In this document: one piece after another, positions 61,052 to 64,000 of the stretch | Layout: the number at the start of each line of letters is the position of its first letter | Numbering within the stretch: position 1 is the stretch's first letter | Assembly (NCBI GenBank): GCA_024230295.1 | Contig: JAAERN010000009.1 | Span: 62,001 to 126,000 of the forward strand | Direction of reading: 5' to 3' | DNA: 64,000 nt | DNA from: Planctomycetota bacterium | GTDB lineage: Bacteria > Planctomycetota > Phycisphaerae > Phycisphaerales > SM1A02 | Notes under the pieces: generated by a model | Databases searched by the model: none | The model's input: the letters and a program-made list of their open reading frames with translations, nothing else | What the model was told of the DNA's origin: nothing | Position numbers and translations under genes: made by a program

Positions 61052-61246
61052 GGATCGGCCTCTCTGGAGCTCGTGATGGTATCTGTTGTACAGAATGAAC
61101 CGATGATTTTCGAAGATTCGACCGAAACTCACAGGGTAGAATTGGGTTTCCCGAATATTGGATTGGCATTGAGCTGAATCCTCACCGTTGGGGTTTCTAT
61201 TCGGGCAAGATTGTGCCTGCGTGCAGGCTTGGAGGATGCCCTGACC

Positions 61247-63739
61247 ATGACCACCACCCGCCTCGTTATTCAATGCTCCCAAGTCGTAGCGATCGGCTGT
61301 GTATTTGTATTGACCAGAGCTGCTACGGCGGCGATGGAGCGGATGGCCGACTTTGGTCATTCGGCATGGGACAGCACTCAAGATGGAACGCCAGATCTGT
61401 TGTTCCACGATAAACGCGCAGACGAAACGATCATCTTATTTCTACATCCGACACTCGACCGAGTTCTCACCCCGGCGGACTTGAACGCGCTTGGCGGTGA
61501 GTTTTATGGGCCGGGCACTATCGGTGCTGTCAATCTGGTTGGTGTGACCGGAGAACTCACCGTTGGAGATGACGCTGGAACGATTCATGTTGATGATTGG
61601 GGAACCGGTGGTTCGGGCTTTGCGGCCTCGTACACCGTAGAAGGCCCCGTTGTGGAAATTGAGATTCTGGATGGTGGCCAGGGCTTCGATTCGAGCGTGT
61701 TGGGGTATTTTGATATCGATGAGACAGAGACCGGGGGTTCCGGACTCGACATCTTCTACACAGCCTTGCCCGGAACACCGGGCGAAGTTCGTGAAGTACG
61801 CGTAGCGGATGGCGGCAGCGGATATGAGCCGGGATCCCAACACACGGTTATTGGCTACAACTTCCTTCCCGGAGCGTTGCCTCTCACCGGCACGGCGTAC
61901 GTCGATGACGAGGGTGTCATTGATCGTGTGGATATCCTTACTCGGGGTGAAGGATTCACTCAGACTCCGAATGTTGGATTTGTTGTAGCGCCTGATCAGG
62001 GCTCCGGCGCTGAATTTCTCGCGTTCATGGCGGGGGGGATCGATCGAATCTTCTTTCAGCCCGGCAATCCTGATGCGGGCGGAACCGGATACACGAAGAA
62101 TCCAGTGATCACGCCGATTGGCGACGGGACTGGGTTTCAGTACAGCATGGCTCGCCAGGGTGAGATTGCAGAGATTGATATTGAGAATCCAGGAGGGGGC
62201 TATGTAGTCGCACCTCGCCTGGGCCTTGATGTCGAGGGGTTCGAGCAGCACATGGAGGCGGTTCTGTGGACCGATCTCGATACGGCGAATCAACTCGTCG
62301 GTGACACGACCGGTCGCGTCGTTGTGACGTCCGCGGGGGGACAACCCATGAGGCTCTACACCGACGACTGGCGTGCATTTGTCGGTGATCTGGATGGCGA
62401 CCTCGACCTTGACCTGATGTGGCGAAAGCCACTTGGTTCTCGTGGCGACGATCGAATGCGGATCTGGCTGATGGATGGCACGACGGTTGAGAAGGCCATC
62501 GAACTCGACAGTCCTGGGCCGAACTGGACCGCATGGCAGATCGCCGACCTGGATGGTGATTACAAGGACGATCTCGTTTGGTGGAATCGTGCGACCGGCG
62601 ACATCGCTATTTGGGACTTCGACCCTTCTGTGGATGGCGGTGTTGCAGATGGCTGGATCTCCGACAATGGAATGAATAGCCGCCGCTGGCGACCCTATGT
62701 TCCGGTTCCTGCCGTGACTGGCGAGAACGATCGGATTCTCTGGCGGAATGACTCATCGCGGCGACTGGCCGTGGCGGACTACGCCGAATTGGATCCAAGC
62801 AGACTCGCGTCATGGCTCGATGTCATCGATTCCGAGGGTGCGGTGGTTGTGCCCGACTCGGGGTTCTATCCGTTACTCATGGGCAATCTCAACGGCGATG
62901 GCGACAAGCGAGATCTGCTTGGCTATGACAAGTCGAGCAAGCGGGTCGGTGTTTGGCAGATGTCAGATCGCACCGTGCTGCACGGTGGATACGTCGCCTA
63001 TAGAGGCGATGAGATTTACAGTAGAGAGTGGCCCCGTGGAATGGCGACGCACAGTGAAGAAGGGCAGGTTTCGATCGCCGCCTCGCGGGGTGGATTGATG
63101 TCACTCTCGACTCGAACCTTAACACCGCTAGAACCATCCGCTGCCGATTTCGACTCGCTGTTTGAAATGGTGGCCGAGCTTTCGGAAGCCGAGGCCAGCG
63201 ATCAGCCAGACTTGCTGCAGGACATCCTCGACTTTCTTGGTTCGACCCCGACACTGGTCGAGTACCTCAGCAATCCCGTCCACGCGTGGCACGCCTTCAA
63301 TACATTGACCCCCTACCTTCGTCATACGATCGAGACCCGGGTGGCCGAACTGGTCAGGCGGGAGACTGTGATCGATACGCTCAATACCTACGCACTGTCC
63401 GAATACCGCATTGCCAAGGACGACGGCATCATCGAAGACGCTGTGCCCACGCTCCAGCCCGAAGAAGAAGGCCCGGCAGGCGGCGGCGGCAGCGGTGGCG
63501 GTAGCGGCGGCGATGCTGGTGATGGCAGTGGCTCAGGGGGCAATTCTGGAGGCAGTGGTGGTGCTGGAGACGGCAGCGGTGGTGGTGATGGTGGTGATGA
63601 CGGAGGGTCCACCCCCGGTTCCGGTGGAGGAAGCGGAGGCTTGCCCGACGACTTCGATCCCAATGATCCCACGACATGGCCTGCTGGAGTCGAGACGTTT
63701 GAAGAACTTCTCCAGTGGCTGATCAATAATCCTCAATAG
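61247..63739 (+). CDS. Large secreted protein: tandem GGSGY-type repeats, FG-GAP-like segment, Gly/Ser/Asp-rich linker
   Basis: N-terminal signal-like MTTTRLVIQCSQVVAIGCVFVLTRAATA; repeated [VI]..[IV].[IV]..GGxGF/Y motifs; FVGDLDGDLDLDLMWRK and IADLDGDYKDDLVWWN; long GGSGGGSGGD stretch. Confidence 0.75.
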   Translation: MTTTRLVIQCSQVVAIGCVFVLTRAATAAMERMADFGHSAWDSTQDGTPDLLFHDKRADETIILFLHPTLDRVLTPADLNALGGEFYGPGTIGAVNLVGVTGELTVGDDAGTIHVDDWGTGGSGFAASYTVEGPVVEIEILDGGQGFDSSVLGYFDIDETETGGSGLDIFYTALPGTPGEVREVRVADGGSGYEPGSQHTVIGYNFLPGALPLTGTAYVDDEGVIDRVDILTRGEGFTQTPNVGFVVAPDQGSGAEFLAFMAGGIDRIFFQPGNPDAGGTGYTKNPVITPIGDGTGFQYSMARQGEIAEIDIENPGGGYVVAPRLGLDVEGFEQHMEAVLWTDLDTANQLVGDTTGRVVVTSAGGQPMRLYTDDWRAFVGDLDGDLDLDLMWRKPLGSRGDDRMRIWLMDGTTVEKAIELDSPGPNWTAWQIADLDGDYKDDLVWWNRATGDIAIWDFDPSVDGGVADGWISDNGMNSRRWRPYVPVPAVTGENDRILWRNDSSRRLAVADYAELDPSRLASWLDVIDSEGAVVVPDSGFYPLLMGNLNGDGDKRDLLGYDKSSKRVGVWQMSDRTVLHGGYVAYRGDEIYSREWPRGMATHSEEGQVSIAASRGGLMSLSTRTLTPLEPSAADFDSLFEMVAELSEAEASDQPDLLQDILDFLGSTPTLVEYLSNPVHAWHAFNTLTPYLRHTIETRVAELVRRETVIDTLNTYALSEYRIAKDDGIIEDAVPTLQPEEEGPAGGGGSGGGSGGDAGDGSGSGGNSGGSGGAGDGSGGGDGGDDGGSTPGSGGGSGGLPDDFDPNDPTTWPAGVETFEELLQWLINNPQ

Positions 63740-63776
63740 TGCACTGAATCATTTCAACGACTCAGTACACAAAGCC

Positions 63777-63801
63777 AAAAGGCCCGCAAAGCGGGCCTTT
63801 T
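63777..63801 (+). terminator. Rho-independent terminator
   Basis: Perfect 11-bp stem AAAAGGCCCGC-AAA-GCGGGCCTTTT after the stop at 63739. Confidence 0.9.
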
Positions 63802-63921
63802 GCGGTTAACTGCGCTGCTGCTCTTCTCCACCCCACACCCATGAAGAGCCCGCGACCCACCAGCGGACTTCTGATTCACGCCGCAGGTTCCGGTATGCCG
63901 GCGACTCTGGTCCGGTTAGAA

Positions 63922-63941
63922 TCCACGGTTTCCCGTGGAGG
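63922..63941 (+). promoter_or_regulatory. Small hairpin overlapping the ribosome-binding site of the next gene
   Basis: TCCACGG-TTTC-CCGTGGA followed by GG; the GGAGG SD core (63937-63941) lies partly in the 3' arm, upstream of ATG 63951. Confidence 0.45.
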
Positions 63942-63950
63942 TATTCGCAT

Positions 63951-64000
63951 ATGGCCAATCAGCCCGTCCCACTGCTCGACCTCAAGGCTCAATATGATTC
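63951..64000 (+). CDS. DegT/DnrJ/EryC1/StrS-family sugar aminotransferase, N-terminal fragment (truncated at window end)
   Basis: MANQPVPLLDLKAQYD is the typical N-terminus of this family; SD GGAGG 9 nt upstream; rmlA/rmlB context. Confidence 0.7.
   Translation, partial: MANQPVPLLDLKAQYD

Noticed and set aside
63478-63645. Possible CRISPR or VNTR-like array
   Set aside because: Short GGN microrepeats within a coding frame, with no regular repeat-spacer structure.
63388-63726. Pro/Ser-rich minus-strand ORF
   Set aside because: Shadow of the Gly/Ser-rich low-complexity tract on the plus strand.

Overview
This 64 kb window looks like a chromosomal segment of a planctomycete-type bacterium, probably Phycisphaerae-like. 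I infer this from the dockerin-like EF-hand pairs, the Cys-rich GACC repeats, the short zinc-ribbon membrane protein and the sulfatase. It is densely coded, with about 50 credible CDSs, two tRNAs (Cys-GCA, Leu-TAA), several hairpins, and no rRNA, CRISPR array or recognisable transposase. Housekeeping genes include an AddA/UvrD-type helicase-nuclease (truncated at the left edge), enolase, pyrE, gatB, a cyclophilin-type PPIase and rmuC. Accessory blocks include: (i) phoB-phoR-NptA-type Na/Pi cotransporter-PhoU; (ii) a five-gene chain (33.2-36.2 kb) in which every junction is a 4-bp ATGA overlap and which contains two small ORFs of 60 and 52 aa; (iii) a compact arnB-C-A-D-T operon for lipid A 4-amino-4-deoxy-L-arabinose (Ara4N) modification, again with only ATGA junctions, preceded by a YbhN/LPG-synthase-TM-like membrane protein and with no local arnEF; (iv) a GT2/beta-propeller/acetyltransferase gene set; (v) rmlA, rmlB and the start of a DegT-family aminotransferase at the right edge. 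Also notable are a dockerin-tailed CBM2 protein with an unassigned putative catalytic domain, a diadenylate-cyclase-like protein with RHA in place of RHR, and a perfect 15-bp-stem palindrome (AAGGGGTCAGGTACC) just upstream of the arn block. All product calls come from reading the sequence by eye; no database search was run.
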